The notes: generated from the sequence alone by a model not told the origin. 64,000 bases of DNA from Pseudarcicella hirudinis (GCF_900115665.1 NZ_FOXH01000012.1:62001-126000), one strand, 5' to 3'. Positions 1 through 8,144 are shown, counted from the stretch's first letter. Translations and numbers: made by a program.

Positions 1-397
1 CACCATTCACGCCAACAACCATTAAAACAAAAGGTTTTTTGTCAGATTTGATGAAAGCATTTTCAACATCAGAGGATTTATTTTCAGCTAACAGTTCTGC
101 GATTTCCTCCCGAAGAATTCCATCTAATTCATTCGTCGTCAGGAATTTATCTTTAGCAACCCTGTCTTCAATTCTTCTGATAATTTTGATGGTCGTTTCA
201 ACGCCTACATCTGATGAAATCAATATTTCCTCCAGTTCATCCAGAACATCTTCATCTACCTTTGATTTCCCTACAACTACACGGCTTAATTTTGAGAAAA
301 AACCCTCTTTTGTCTTTTCAAGGCCTTTATCCAATGATTCCTTTTCTTCCTGCGCTAAGGGTGCTTCTTTTTTCTTAAAAAAATCAAATAATCCCAT
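1..397 (-). CDS. ftsY: Signal recognition particle receptor FtsY (N-terminal part, cut by window edge)
   Basis: The minus strand from the ATG at 397 encodes 132 residues before the window ends. It opens with a short basic stretch (MGLFDFFKKK), followed by the helical N domain and the beginning of the G domain (LMVVGVNG, the start of the GVNGxGKTT P-loop). FtsY is the membrane-associated GTPase that docks the SRP-ribosome complex at the Sec translocon. The acidic A domain of enterobacterial FtsY is nearly absent, as is usual in Bacteroidota. Its neighbours upstream are rpmG and DUF4295, a common Bacteroidota arrangement. A terminator and a TATCTTTG -7 element lie between DUF4295 and this gene, so it may have its own promoter. 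The 3' end is outside the window. Confidence 0.95.
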   Translation of the reverse strand, partial: MGLFDFFKKKEAPLAQEEKESLDKGLEKTKEGFFSKLSRVVVGKSKVDEDVLDELEEILISSDVGVETTIKIIRRIEDRVAKDKFLTTNELDGILREEIAELLAENKSSDVENAFIKSDKKPFVLMVVGVNG

Positions 398-481
398 AAA
401 TAATATGACTGAGTGATTGAGTAATTGAAAATCAGGAAACTATGCAAAACTAAATTTGCTGTTTTTCCGGTTTTCTCTTAA

Positions 482-489
482 CAAAGATA
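482..489 (-). promoter_or_regulatory. Putative -7 element of an ftsY promoter
   Basis: Read on the minus strand this is TATCTTTG, a perfect match to the Bacteroidota -7 consensus TAnnTTTG, about 85 bases before the ftsY ATG. It follows directly on the T-tract of the upstream terminator. No good TTTG -33 box is seen at the usual distance, so the call is moderate. Confidence 0.45.
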
Positions 490-500
490 AAACAAAAAAA

Positions 501-527
501 GTCCCCCGAACTGATTAGACGGGGGAC
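501..527 (-). terminator. Intrinsic terminator after the DUF4295 gene
   Basis: Perfect 8-bp stem GTCCCCCG (501-508) / CGGGGGAC (520-527) with an 11-base loop. On the minus strand it is followed by a run of seven T. It sits between DUF4295 and ftsY and would end or attenuate the rpmG transcript before ftsY. Confidence 0.8.
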
Positions 528-614
528 TTTCTGAGAAAATCTTTTATTTATAGTGTGTTTGTGAAAATTCACACAAGTATTGATTGCTTGTGTAAAAAAC
601 ATCAGACTATAAAA

Positions 615-767
615 TTATCCTTTCAATGCGTTAACCGCTTCGTCTTGCAAAACGATTTCTTCTTTGAAAGTGTAAGCTCCTGTTACAGGATTCTTTACAG
701 CTTTGATAATTTTTGCGTATTTAACGCCACCTTCTTTCTTAAGGGTTGCAACTACTTTCTTTGCCAT
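615..767 (-). CDS. DUF4295 family small ribosomal protein, 50 aa
   Basis: A short minus-strand gene (ATG at 767, stop at 615-617) encodes a basic 50-residue protein beginning MAKKVVATLKKEGG and ending EAVNALKG. This matches the Bacteroidota-specific DUF4295 family, which lies between rpmG and ftsY in this phylum. I recall that this family was identified in the Flavobacterium johnsoniae ribosome and named bL38; that link comes from memory. The composition (11 Lys in 50 residues) fits an rRNA-binding protein. It lies 88 bases downstream of rpmG on the same strand and is followed by a strong terminator, so the two form one transcription unit. Confidence 0.88.
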   Translation of the reverse strand: MAKKVVATLKKEGGVKYAKIIKAVKNPVTGAYTFKEEIVLQDEAVNALKG

Positions 768-855
768 TTTTAGATACGTTAATAGTTATTCATTAATCTG
801 TTATTGTTATGTTTTCCGATAACTTTATAACCGATAACTGATAACTGAATAAAAA

Positions 856-1038
856 TTACTTGATTTCTTTATGAACAGTTACTTTTTTCAAGAACGGATT
901 ATATTTCTTCAACTCGATACGAGCTGTTGTGTTTTTACGATTCTTGGTAGTGATGTAACGAGACATGCCTGGAACACCTGTAGCCTTTTGCTCAGTACAT
1001 TCCAAAATTACCTGGATTCTATTGCCTTTCTTAGCCAT
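856..1038 (-). CDS. rpmG: 50S ribosomal protein L33 (bL33)
   Basis: 60-residue protein starting [16 protein letters not shown] with the bL33 core ([25 protein letters not shown] region). An upstream in-frame start at 1086 would add 16 residues not found in L33 proteins, so I choose the ATG at 1038. This is the Cys-poor form of bL33: only one Cys, no CxxC zinc ribbon, so probably a zinc-independent C-minus paralogue. It heads the rpmG-DUF4295 unit behind a near-perfect promoter at 1114-1144. The usual upstream partner rpmB (bL28) is not present here. Confidence 0.95.
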   Translation of the reverse strand: MAKKGNRIQVILECTEQKATGVPGMSRYITTKNRKNTTARIELKKYNPFLKKVTVHKEIK

Positions 1039-1113
1039 TGCTTTGTTGTATGTTTTATGTATATAAGCCAAATCTACCAAAGGCACCTGGCTACTCTTTT
1101 CAAATTAGGACTG

Positions 1114-1144
1114 CAAAGGTAGTAAGTTTTTGAGCTATAGCAAA
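1114..1144 (-). promoter_or_regulatory. Promoter of rpmG-DUF4295
   Basis: On the minus strand: TTTG (1144-1141), 19 bases, TACCTTTG (1121-1114). This is a full match to the Bacteroidota primary-sigma promoter. The predicted leader before the rpmG ATG is about 70 bases. Confidence 0.75.
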
Positions 1145-1280
1145 ATAAGTTCATAACTTTTTATGTAAAATGTTTCAAAATACCTAAAAATTTCGGAAAG
1201 TTTTTTTTAAATCCGGATTCCGGGTCAAATTTGCTTCTCATAACAGGACATTTACGTTTAAATTTTACGAATTTTACAGT

Positions 1281-2495
1281 ATGAATAAAGTCCAGTATCA
1301 GTTTCGCCCTGAAAACTTTAAACTTTCTGACCCGAACAAGTATCAATTAGAGAACCTGAAGTCAGAAGAAATGATATTATCCCTTGGTCCTCAGCACCCT
1401 TCAACACACGGAGTATTACGGGTTGAAGTTATTTCTGACGGGGAATTGATCGTTGATGTTGTTCCGCATCTGGGCTATTTACACAGGTGTTTTGAGAAAC
1501 ATGCTGAGTCTTTGCCTTTCAACCAGATCATTCCATACGTTGACAGAATGGACTATCTGGCAGCCATGAATTCTGAACATGCGTATGCCATGGGGGTTGA
1601 GAAAATGCTCGGAATTGATAAAGATATTCCGAAAAGAACTGAATACGTCAGGGTTTTAGTTTCTGAACTAAACAGATTGGCTTCACATTTCGTGGCGATC
1701 GGAACTTATGGCCTGGATATTGGGGCGTATACTCCGTTTTTATGGCTCATGCGTGACCGCGAGCACATTCAACGCTTACTCGAATGGGTGTCAGGTGCCA
1801 GAATGCTCTATAACTATGTGTGGATCGGCGGGCTTTTTTATGACCTGCCTCTGGGTTTTGAAGAACGTTGCAAGGAATTTATTAATTACCTGAAGCCCAA
1901 GATGACAGAGTTAAAACAGCTTGTTATCGAAAATAAAATATTTGTTCAGCGTACCGCCAATGTAGGTGTTTTGCCAATGGATCTTGCCATAAATTATGGT
2001 TGTACCGGTCCGGTACTGAGAGGATCCGGTTTAAAATTTGACCTCAGAAAAGTAGATGCCTATTCTGTCTATCCTGAAATCGATTTTGATATTCCGGTTG
2101 GAAAAGGAGAAATGGGTACTAAAGGTGATTGCTGGGACAGAAATTATGTCAGGGTGCTGGAATGTGATGAGTCTATCAAAATCATTGAACAATGTCTTGA
2201 GCAATTGATCGGAACCCATAAACGCACTGTAGATTTTGACCCTCAGGCTTTGGTTCCAAAGAAAATTCGCCCGCAGGCTATGGATTTCTATACCAGAGCA
2301 GAAAACCCCAAAGGAGAACTGGGATTTTTCTTCCGGACGGATGGTCGTTCGGATGTACCTTTAAGATTAAAAGCCAGAGCATGTTCGTTTCATAATCTTT
2401 CTGTATTACATGAAATCAGTAAGGGAGCCATGCTGGCTGATCTTGTGGCTATTATTGGTTCTCTAGATTTGGTGATGGGAGAGGTTGACCGTTAA
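1281..2495 (+). CDS. nuoD: NADH-quinone oxidoreductase subunit D
   Basis: 404-residue 49-kDa-type subunit of respiratory complex I, lining the quinone site at the peripheral arm/membrane junction. Visible family signatures are LGPQHPSTHGVLR (near residue 35), HLGYLHRCFEK (about 63-73), LNRLASHFVAIG and the conserved C-terminus ending GEVDR. Length is full for a free NuoD that is not fused to NuoC. The neighbours are unusual: the next gene is a thioesterase, and nuoA comes 3 kb later, so the nuo cluster is split. No nuoB or nuoC is seen upstream, where rpmG-ftsY diverge. Confidence 0.97.
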   Translation: MNKVQYQFRPENFKLSDPNKYQLENLKSEEMILSLGPQHPSTHGVLRVEVISDGELIVDVVPHLGYLHRCFEKHAESLPFNQIIPYVDRMDYLAAMNSEHAYAMGVEKMLGIDKDIPKRTEYVRVLVSELNRLASHFVAIGTYGLDIGAYTPFLWLMRDREHIQRLLEWVSGARMLYNYVWIGGLFYDLPLGFEERCKEFINYLKPKMTELKQLVIENKIFVQRTANVGVLPMDLAINYGCTGPVLRGSGLKFDLRKVDAYSVYPEIDFDIPVGKGEMGTKGDCWDRNYVRVLECDESIKIIEQCLEQLIGTHKRTVDFDPQALVPKKIRPQAMDFYTRAENPKGELGFFFRTDGRSDVPLRLKARACSFHNLSVLHEISKGAMLADLVAIIGSLDLVMGEVDR

Positions 2496-2511
2496 TTTGC
2501 TAAAAAATGCT

Positions 2512-2554
2512 ATCTTTATTTCATTATAATTGAACAGATAACAAGCCTGTTCAA
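2512..2554 (+). promoter_or_regulatory. Possible promoter plus inverted repeat ahead of the thioesterase gene
   Basis: TATCTTTA (2512-2519) is one base off the -7 consensus. It is followed by an inverted repeat TTGAACAG (2530-2537) / CTGTTCAA (2547-2554) with a 9-base loop, ending 20 bases before the ATG at 2575. There is no T-tract. It could be a weak nuoD terminator or an operator. Confidence 0.35.
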
Positions 2555-2574
2555 TTCTTCAACAATCTTAAAAA

Positions 2575-3102
2575 ATGTTCAATTTAGATCCCGATAAAAC
2601 ATACCCCAAAAAGTTATATTCAAAGTCAGTAATCCGTTTTCAGGACTGTGATCCTTTGAAACACCTGAACAATGCAAAGTATTTTGACTACTTTTTTAAT
2701 GCGAGAGAAGATCAGGTAGCAGCGGTTTATAAGTTTGATTACAATGATTATTTCGAGCATAACATGACCTCCTGGGTGGTTTACAACCATCAGATAGCTT
2801 ACATTAATTCTGCTAAAGTAAGCGAATGGGTCACCATTATTTCTTCCGTGATTTATTTCAATGAAAATACAATGGTTACCGAATGCGTCATGACGGACGA
2901 AAGTCGTCAGGTTCTGAAAGCGGTAATCTGGACGACGTCCAAATATATTGACGTTTTAACCGGAAAGAAAACAGATCATCAGCCTGAAGTAACTAAGTTT
3001 CTTGAAACAATTTGTGCAGAAGGCATTGATTTTGAAAACATTACATTCAACTCCCGCATCAAAATCATTAAACAGGAGTTAAAAGACGGTACTTTTATTT
3101 AA
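2575..3102 (+). CDS. Acyl-CoA thioesterase, 4HBT hotdog fold
   Basis: 175-residue cytoplasmic protein with the 4-hydroxybenzoyl-CoA thioesterase signature DCDPLKHLNNAKY at residues 24-36. The Asp in DPLxHLNN is the catalytic/base residue of the family. The rest of the protein fits a single hotdog fold with a C-terminal extension of about 40 residues. The family hydrolyses acyl-CoA thioesters; the substrate cannot be read from sequence. It lies 79 bases after nuoD and 43 bases before the amidohydrolase, so the three may be co-transcribed. Confidence 0.8.
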   Translation: MFNLDPDKTYPKKLYSKSVIRFQDCDPLKHLNNAKYFDYFFNAREDQVAAVYKFDYNDYFEHNMTSWVVYNHQIAYINSAKVSEWVTIISSVIYFNENTMVTECVMTDESRQVLKAVIWTTSKYIDVLTGKKTDHQPEVTKFLETICAEGIDFENITFNSRIKIIKQELKDGTFI

Positions 3103-3145
3103 GAATTGGTTTTCCTGATTTTTTCAACAAAACGACCCGATTGCT

Positions 3146-4798
3146 ATGAACAAATTTCTTGTGTTGATTGTAATTTTCTTTTCATCCGTAGTTTTTGCCA
3201 AAGCTCAGAAAATCTGCTTTTACAATGGGAAAATTTATACGGTAGATTCCAGAAACTCCACGGTCGAAGCAGTTGTTGTTCAAAACGGAAAAATAATTTA
3301 CGCAGGAAACAGTCCTGAGGCCCGTTCAGTGTGGTCAGACAGTCGTACCAGAATGGTAAATCTGGAAGGCAAATTAATGCTTCCCGGTTTTATCGATAAT
3401 CATACGCACTTTGCAGATGGCGGCATGTATCTGCTCGGAGTGAATCTGCGGGAAGCAAAATCAACCGCTGAATTCAAAAGTATTTTAAAACAATATGTTG
3501 CAAGCCATAAAGGAGAATGGATTAAATCAGGAAACTGGGATCATGAAGCCTGGGAAGTAAAAGAGCTTCCTACCAGGGAAATGATTGATGATTTTTCGGC
3601 AGATACACCCATTTTTGTTGACCGCTTTGACGGCCATATGGCACTGGCCAATTCCAAAGCTTTGGCGCTGGCCGGGATCACCAAAGACAGTCAGTCGCCT
3701 GACGGTGGTGAGATTGTAAAAGACCCTAAAACAGGAGAACCAACAGGGATATTGAAAGATGCTGCCATTCCATTGATGTATAAAGTTATTCCTCCTCCTA
3801 CACCTGAACAAAAATTAAAATATATTCAAAGAGCTTTACAGGAGGCCCGGGAAAACGGAATCACAAGTGTTCATGACATTACATTTCAGCCAGATCTGAT
3901 TGCTTATCAAAAGCTTGAAAAGGAAGATAAACTTACCTGCAGATTCTATACCAGACTTCCTCTCGAAATTTATGAAAATCTTGTAAAAACAGGTATTCAG
4001 GCCGGGTTTGGTTCTGAAAAAATAAAATTAGGTTCTTTAAAGGCCTATGCTGACGGCTCTCTTGGTTCGAGTACTGCGTTAATGTTTAAACCTTATAACC
4101 AAAATCCCAATACCCGTGGACTTGCTTCTGACATTGTGATAAATGGCAATCTTCGGAAATGGGCTTTGGATGCGGATTTAAATCATTTACAACTTTCAGT
4201 TCATGCTATTGGAGATTCTGCCAATTATCTGATGCTGAAGTTATTTGAGGAAATCACTGATAAAAACCCAAAATGGGACAGAAGATTCAGAATTGAACAT
4301 GCACAACATGTTCGTTTTGAAGATATTCCAAGATTTGCAAAACTGGGTGTCATTGCTTCCGTACAGCCATATCACTGCATTGATGATGGTGTCTGGGCTG
4401 CCAAACGCATTGGTGCGCGTATTGATTACACACATCCGTACAAATCTTTTCTGGAGGCGGGTGTCAAATTATGTATGGGATCAGACTGGTCGGTAGCTCC
4501 TCTTAATGCGATATATGGAATTTATGCGGCAGTAACCCGAAGAACCGTTGACGGAGCCAATCCGATGGGATGGATTCCCAAACAAAAAATACCTGTACAG
4601 GAAGCGATCAAAGGTTATACCATCAACAATGCATTTGCCGCTTTTGAAGAAAAAATCAAAGGATCTATCGAAGTTGGTAAAATGGCTGACATGGTTGTCC
4701 TCTCAGAAGATATTTTAACCATTCAACCAGAAAAGATTCGGGATGTAAAGGTAGTTATGACTATTTTTGACGGTAATATTGTTTATGAAAAGAAATAG
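3146..4798 (+). CDS. Secreted YtcJ-like metal-dependent amidohydrolase
   Basis: 550 residues beginning with an N-terminal signal peptide (cleavage about residue 20, VFAKAQ). The mature part is an amidohydrolase-3 TIM-barrel. The HxH metal pair is in GFIDNHTHF (about residues 80-88), further His residues are in VHAIGDS and IEHAQHV, and the metal Asp is in MGSDWSVAPL (about 445-455). A beta-sandwich domain closes the C-terminus (KIKGSIEVGKMADMVVL). Members hydrolyse amide or imine bonds; the substrate is unknown. The export signal places it in the periplasm. Confidence 0.85.
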   Translation: MNKFLVLIVIFFSSVVFAKAQKICFYNGKIYTVDSRNSTVEAVVVQNGKIIYAGNSPEARSVWSDSRTRMVNLEGKLMLPGFIDNHTHFADGGMYLLGVNLREAKSTAEFKSILKQYVASHKGEWIKSGNWDHEAWEVKELPTREMIDDFSADTPIFVDRFDGHMALANSKALALAGITKDSQSPDGGEIVKDPKTGEPTGILKDAAIPLMYKVIPPPTPEQKLKYIQRALQEARENGITSVHDITFQPDLIAYQKLEKEDKLTCRFYTRLPLEIYENLVKTGIQAGFGSEKIKLGSLKAYADGSLGSSTALMFKPYNQNPNTRGLASDIVINGNLRKWALDADLNHLQLSVHAIGDSANYLMLKLFEEITDKNPKWDRRFRIEHAQHVRFEDIPRFAKLGVIASVQPYHCIDDGVWAAKRIGARIDYTHPYKSFLEAGVKLCMGSDWSVAPLNAIYGIYAAVTRRTVDGANPMGWIPKQKIPVQEAIKGYTINNAFAAFEEKIKGSIEVGKMADMVVLSEDILTIQPEKIRDVKVVMTIFDGNIVYEKK

Positions 4799-4868
4799 GT
4801 CATTTTAAAGAAACAGAAGACTTCAAAAAAGGCATTTTGAAAATTACTCGAAGCCTGAAACAAAATCC

Positions 4869-5489
4869 ATGAATGAAATCAACGAGCTTTGGAAATATCT
4901 TACAGATTCCGAAGAAATCATACGTGCCGGATTAATAGTTATTACCCTGATTGTCTTTGCTGAAAACGGCTTGTTTTTCGCTTTTTTTCTTCCCGGCGAT
5001 TATCTCCTTTTTCTTACCGGAGTTTTCGGAGGAACCGGTGTACTGAAAGAACCTTTAGGCGTTATTCTGCTAACAATCTTTACGGCAGCTTTTCTAGGTT
5101 CACTAACCGGTTATCTGACCGGAAGATTTTTTGGCAATTCTCTTCAAAATCGAAAAGAAAGCTGGTTTTTTAAGAAAAAGAATCTGGAAAATACCAATCA
5201 GTTTTTTGAAAAAAACGGAAGCCTTACATTGATTATTAGTCGTTTTTTGCCGGTAGTTCGTACTTTTGCCCCAATTCTCGCCGGAATCAGTCAGATGAGT
5301 TTTCCTAAATTCTTATTTTACAATGCTGCCGGAGGAGCTATCTGGGTTTGTGTACTGGTGGCGGGCGGGTATTATCTGGGAGAACAGTTTCCCTGGATAG
5401 TTAACTATGTACACTATGTCATTATTTTCTTCCTGGCCATTACTACTTTTACGGTAGTTAAAGGTTATTTAAACATTAGCAAAAAATAA
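4869..5489 (+). CDS. DedA family membrane protein
   Basis: 206-residue integral membrane protein of the DedA/VTT (SNARE-associated) superfamily. It shows the glycine-rich re-entrant segment AFFLPGDYLLFLTGVFGG near residue 38 and the conserved motif SRFLPVVRTFAPILAG near residue 126. DedA proteins are linked to polyprenyl-phosphate or phospholipid flipping across the inner membrane. It lies 70 bases after the amidohydrolase and 57 before nuoA, all on the same strand. Confidence 0.9.
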   Translation: MNEINELWKYLTDSEEIIRAGLIVITLIVFAENGLFFAFFLPGDYLLFLTGVFGGTGVLKEPLGVILLTIFTAAFLGSLTGYLTGRFFGNSLQNRKESWFFKKKNLENTNQFFEKNGSLTLIISRFLPVVRTFAPILAGISQMSFPKFLFYNAAGGAIWVCVLVAGGYYLGEQFPWIVNYVHYVIIFFLAITTFTVVKGYLNISKK

Positions 5490-5546
5490 TATTGAGCACC
5501 CGCTTCTGATTTCGATCAGATTATTTCAGGTAAAACGTTTTCTATC

Positions 5547-6008
5547 ATGGTATCAGATTTTGGTTATATCCTTTTATTTATCATTACTGCTGTTACATTC
5601 TGCGCTGTTGCACTGGGCGGAGCATTTATGTTACGACCAAACCGACCAAATATAGAAAAATTATCTACCTACGAGTCAGGCGAGGCACCTGACGGAAATG
5701 CGAGCGTGAGATTTAATATCAGGTTTTATATCATTGCCCTTCTTTTTGTACTTTTCGATGTTGAGTTAGTTTTTTTATTCCCTTGGGCTACCGTTTTTGG
5801 CAACAAAATTCTTATTGAAGAAACTGATGGTGTCTGGGGTTGGTTTGCACTTTCAGAAATGTTCATTTTTATTGGCATTCTTACCTTAGGACTGGCATAT
5901 GCCTGGGTAAAAGGATATCTTGACTGGGCAAGACCTGTCGTTAAAAACAGCAATTATCAGTCTAAAATCCCTGCATCAGCCTACGAAAAAATTAATCAGA
6001 AATACTAA
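5547..6008 (+). CDS. nuoA: NADH-quinone oxidoreductase subunit A
   Basis: 153-residue membrane subunit of complex I with three predicted transmembrane helices. The conserved loop [20 protein letters not shown] (about residues 42-61) is followed by the second helix with the [12 protein letters not shown] signature. It is slightly longer than E. coli NuoA because of a polar C-terminal tail. The gene is separated from nuoD by three unrelated genes, and no nuoB follows: the next 374 bases are non-coding and then a LytTR regulator begins. Confidence 0.96.
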   Translation: MVSDFGYILLFIITAVTFCAVALGGAFMLRPNRPNIEKLSTYESGEAPDGNASVRFNIRFYIIALLFVLFDVELVFLFPWATVFGNKILIEETDGVWGWFALSEMFIFIGILTLGLAYAWVKGYLDWARPVVKNSNYQSKIPASAYEKINQKY

Positions 6009-6382
6009 TTCAAAAAAAAATCAGTATTTAAATGTTACCAAATCTACCATTCCCCGTCTCAAATAAATATCACATCAATCATCCCATATAAAAAATCATA
6101 CATTAGTTTTTTACACCCTTGCAACCATTCCACTGTATTCAAACGTCTTTATCATTGAATGCAGAACCTAATGGCTCGTATCATGTTCAATCAATTGTTT
6201 TTGTTTTGTATTTTTTTAATACAAGTCATTCGTGGCAATTTCTTGTCATTGTTAATGGCTTTACGATAATTTAACTTTTTATTGATCGGGTTTGTATTTG
6301 ATGCTATAGAAAATTCCCCTTAACTTTGGGTTATTTTTATACCTTATAGATTAAAATCTACCCTAAAATCTAATTTTTTGTA
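6009..6382 (+). other. Intergenic region with the lytTR promoter
   Basis: AT-rich non-coding stretch. A weak T-rich hairpin (TTGTATT ... AATACAA, about 6207-6224) could end the nuoA transcript. The only strong signal is the promoter at 6297-6328. No RNA gene or small ORF of note is seen. Confidence 0.6.
6297..6328 (+). promoter_or_regulatory. Promoter of the LytTR gene
   Basis: TTTG (6297-6300), 20 bases, TAACTTTG (6321-6328): a full Bacteroidota promoter match. The start of transcription would be about 45-50 bases before the ATG at 6383. Confidence 0.75.
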
Positions 6383-6778
6383 ATGGCTCAATCCTTACCT
6401 ACTCAACCTTTACTTTTATCAGGTAATTTGCAAAAGACCAAGTATCTTTATCTGCCTGATAGTCAGTCAATGATTAAGGTTTCTTCCAAAGAAATTATAC
6501 ATTTGGAAGGCATTCGCAACTACACAATTGTATATCTGAGGGACGGTAAACAACTTCTCTCTGCCCGGACGCTTAAAACGTATGAAAAAGAGCTGGCCGA
6601 TCTGGATTTTGTCCGTGTACATAAATCCCATTTGATTAATCTTAATTATCTTTTGAGTTATGACCGTGAAAATGCTACCTTTCTGAAACTGAAAGATCAG
6701 AAACAGGTCCTGATTTCAAGACGTAAGCGTAAATCTTTTCAGGAGAGGCTTAATAACTTTGAATGGTCTAACAATTAG
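6383..6778 (+). CDS. Stand-alone LytTR DNA-binding protein
   Basis: 131 residues consisting almost wholly of a LytTR (AlgR/AgrA/LytR-type) DNA-binding domain: IIHLEGIRNYTIVYLRDGK, then LKTYEKEL and FVRVHKSHLINLNYL, then the last beta strands QVLISRRKR. There is no receiver domain or membrane segment, so it is not a standard response regulator. It is preceded by its own promoter and followed after 9 bases by a small HExxH membrane protein, so the two are probably co-transcribed. The target genes are unknown. Confidence 0.88.
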   Translation: MAQSLPTQPLLLSGNLQKTKYLYLPDSQSMIKVSSKEIIHLEGIRNYTIVYLRDGKQLLSARTLKTYEKELADLDFVRVHKSHLINLNYLLSYDRENATFLKLKDQKQVLISRRKRKSFQERLNNFEWSNN

Positions 6779-6787
6779 CATGTATTA

Positions 6788-7108
6788 ATGGAGCTATATC
6801 TTCTTATCAGAATTCCTTTTTTGTGGGTTGACGGTATGGCTCTTTTTCCATTTATTCTGATAAAAGACCGCAAGCCAACCCTTCAGCTCATTACCCATGA
6901 GCGGATTCATCTCAGACAGCAAATCGAGTTGCTCATTATTCCTTTCTACCTTTGGTATATTTCGGAATATCTTTTTAATCTGATCAAATACCGAAATCAC
7001 TATAAATCTTACAGAAATATCAGCTTTGAAAAAGAGGCATTCTCAAATGAATGGAATTCAAAGTATTTGAAAAAAAGAAAGTTCTGGGGATTTCTGAAAT
7101 ATTATTAG
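6788..7108 (+). CDS. Small membrane-associated protein with HExxH motif
   Basis: 106-residue conserved Bacteroidota protein of unknown function. Residues 37-41 are HERIH, an exact HExxH zincin motif, inside THERIHLRQQIELL. A hydrophobic stretch follows (about 46-66). FEKEAFSNE at 80-88 could supply a downstream Glu ligand as in M48/M56-like gluzincins. The N-terminus (residues 3-25) is also hydrophobic. It is far shorter than M48 or M56 peptidases, so it is either a minimal zincin or a relic. It forms a likely operon with the LytTR gene and converges 1 base from the PorP/SprF stop codon. Confidence 0.7.
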   Translation: MELYLLIRIPFLWVDGMALFPFILIKDRKPTLQLITHERIHLRQQIELLIIPFYLWYISEYLFNLIKYRNHYKSYRNISFEKEAFSNEWNSKYLKKRKFWGFLKYY

Positions 7109-7109
7109 A

Positions 7110-8144
7110 CTACCAGAGATTCTGAGGACAAAGCAGTTTCTGTTTATTATGAAGCATCAGACCTATTACAATTTCATGAGAACCTTTTGAACGGTCATTG
7201 AGCCCGGAAAGGGTATAATCATAAGAATAACTGAGGTTCAGATTCGAATTAATGTTCACACCAACAAGCCCCACAACCGCATCATTTCTTCGATAGGACG
7301 CTCCAAACCAAAATCTATTGTTATACATTGCCTTGATGTTCACATCATAAGACAATGGTGCCTGACGTACTCTTTTAAGCAAGACCGAAGGCACAACTGA
7401 CCAAAATTCCCCAAGTTCCTGCCTGAAACCTGTTGTAACATAATATTGAGTATAAGTAGATCCTAGCCAGACATAAGGATTTGGTGTATTGCTGTCAGAA
7501 ACAGAATAATTAAAATTCTCAAAAATCATATTGTTCCCTGAAAGCCCGAGAAAGAAATTGCGGGAATATAACCACGCTCCAAGATTCAATTGTGGTTGAA
7601 TTGCCCTGAGTTTTCCATTGTATATAGCAGGATCCGGATTATCTTTCACAGTTAAATTATCAAAACTAAAAGTATATTGAGATATACCTACCAAAGCTCC
7701 CAAAGACAATTTAACTGCGGCAGTTAAAGGAATATGATACGCATAGGTAAGCCCTAAACTATTCATGGTACTCTGACCGATTTTATCAGAAATAAACTGA
7801 AAACCCACACCATGATGCCCGGGTACACGGGGAGAACCTTTAAAAACAGGTGAAGGATCAGAAGTTCTTCGGATAGTCTTGCTGATATAAGGCCTCGGTC
7901 CGGAACTGGTACGGTCAGGCTTTCCCATTGCCCAGTGTCCCGATAAATAATAAGTAACAGGAGCTCCCGGAAAATCAGTCCATTGATTACGATAAGAAGT
8001 TTTAAGGTCTGTATAATCTTCTATTCCGGAGATGGCGGGGTTCAGTATATAATTGTTCATCATATACTGACTATATTGGGGCTTTTGCTGAGCCAAAGTA
8101 TTCAGACTAAGAAAAAGAAAGGCCGGGAGTACAAGTTTTTGCAT
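7110..8144 (-). CDS. PorP/SprF family type IX secretion system outer-membrane protein
   Basis: 344 residues with a signal peptide (to LNTLAQQ, about residue 19), then the hallmark start QYSQYMMNNYILNPAISG and a series of amphipathic beta strands typical of the PorP/SprF family. These 12- to 14-strand barrels bind the gliding/T9SS machinery or tether adhesin cargo such as SprB. A single PorP/SprF without PorK/L/M/N next to it is usually a cargo-specific paralogue, not the core subunit. No large adhesin gene is next to it in this window; T9SS cargo genes lie at 15834-20985. Confidence 0.88.
   Translation of the reverse strand: MQKLVLPAFLFLSLNTLAQQKPQYSQYMMNNYILNPAISGIEDYTDLKTSYRNQWTDFPGAPVTYYLSGHWAMGKPDRTSSGPRPYISKTIRRTSDPSPVFKGSPRVPGHHGVGFQFISDKIGQSTMNSLGLTYAYHIPLTAAVKLSLGALVGISQYTFSFDNLTVKDNPDPAIYNGKLRAIQPQLNLGAWLYSRNFFLGLSGNNMIFENFNYSVSDSNTPNPYVWLGSTYTQYYVTTGFRQELGEFWSVVPSVLLKRVRQAPLSYDVNIKAMYNNRFWFGASYRRNDAVVGLVGVNINSNLNLSYSYDYTLSGLNDRSKGSHEIVIGLMLHNKQKLLCPQNLW

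Noticed and set aside
39-416. 125-codon open frame on the plus strand
   Set aside because: It is the complement of the ftsY N-terminal region; the minus-strand reading gives a clear FtsY protein.
555-773. 72-codon open frame on the plus strand
   Set aside because: Shadow of the minus-strand DUF4295 gene, which has a recognisable 50-residue product.
1161-1346. Minus-strand frame upstream of rpmG that could have been rpmB
   Set aside because: The translated product bears no bL28 features, overlaps the nuoD start, and lies upstream of the rpmG promoter.
4241-4496. Overlapping frames on both strands inside the amidohydrolase
   Set aside because: The amidohydrolase motifs (IEHAQHV, MGSDWSVAPL) run through this stretch in the main frame; the others have no domain.
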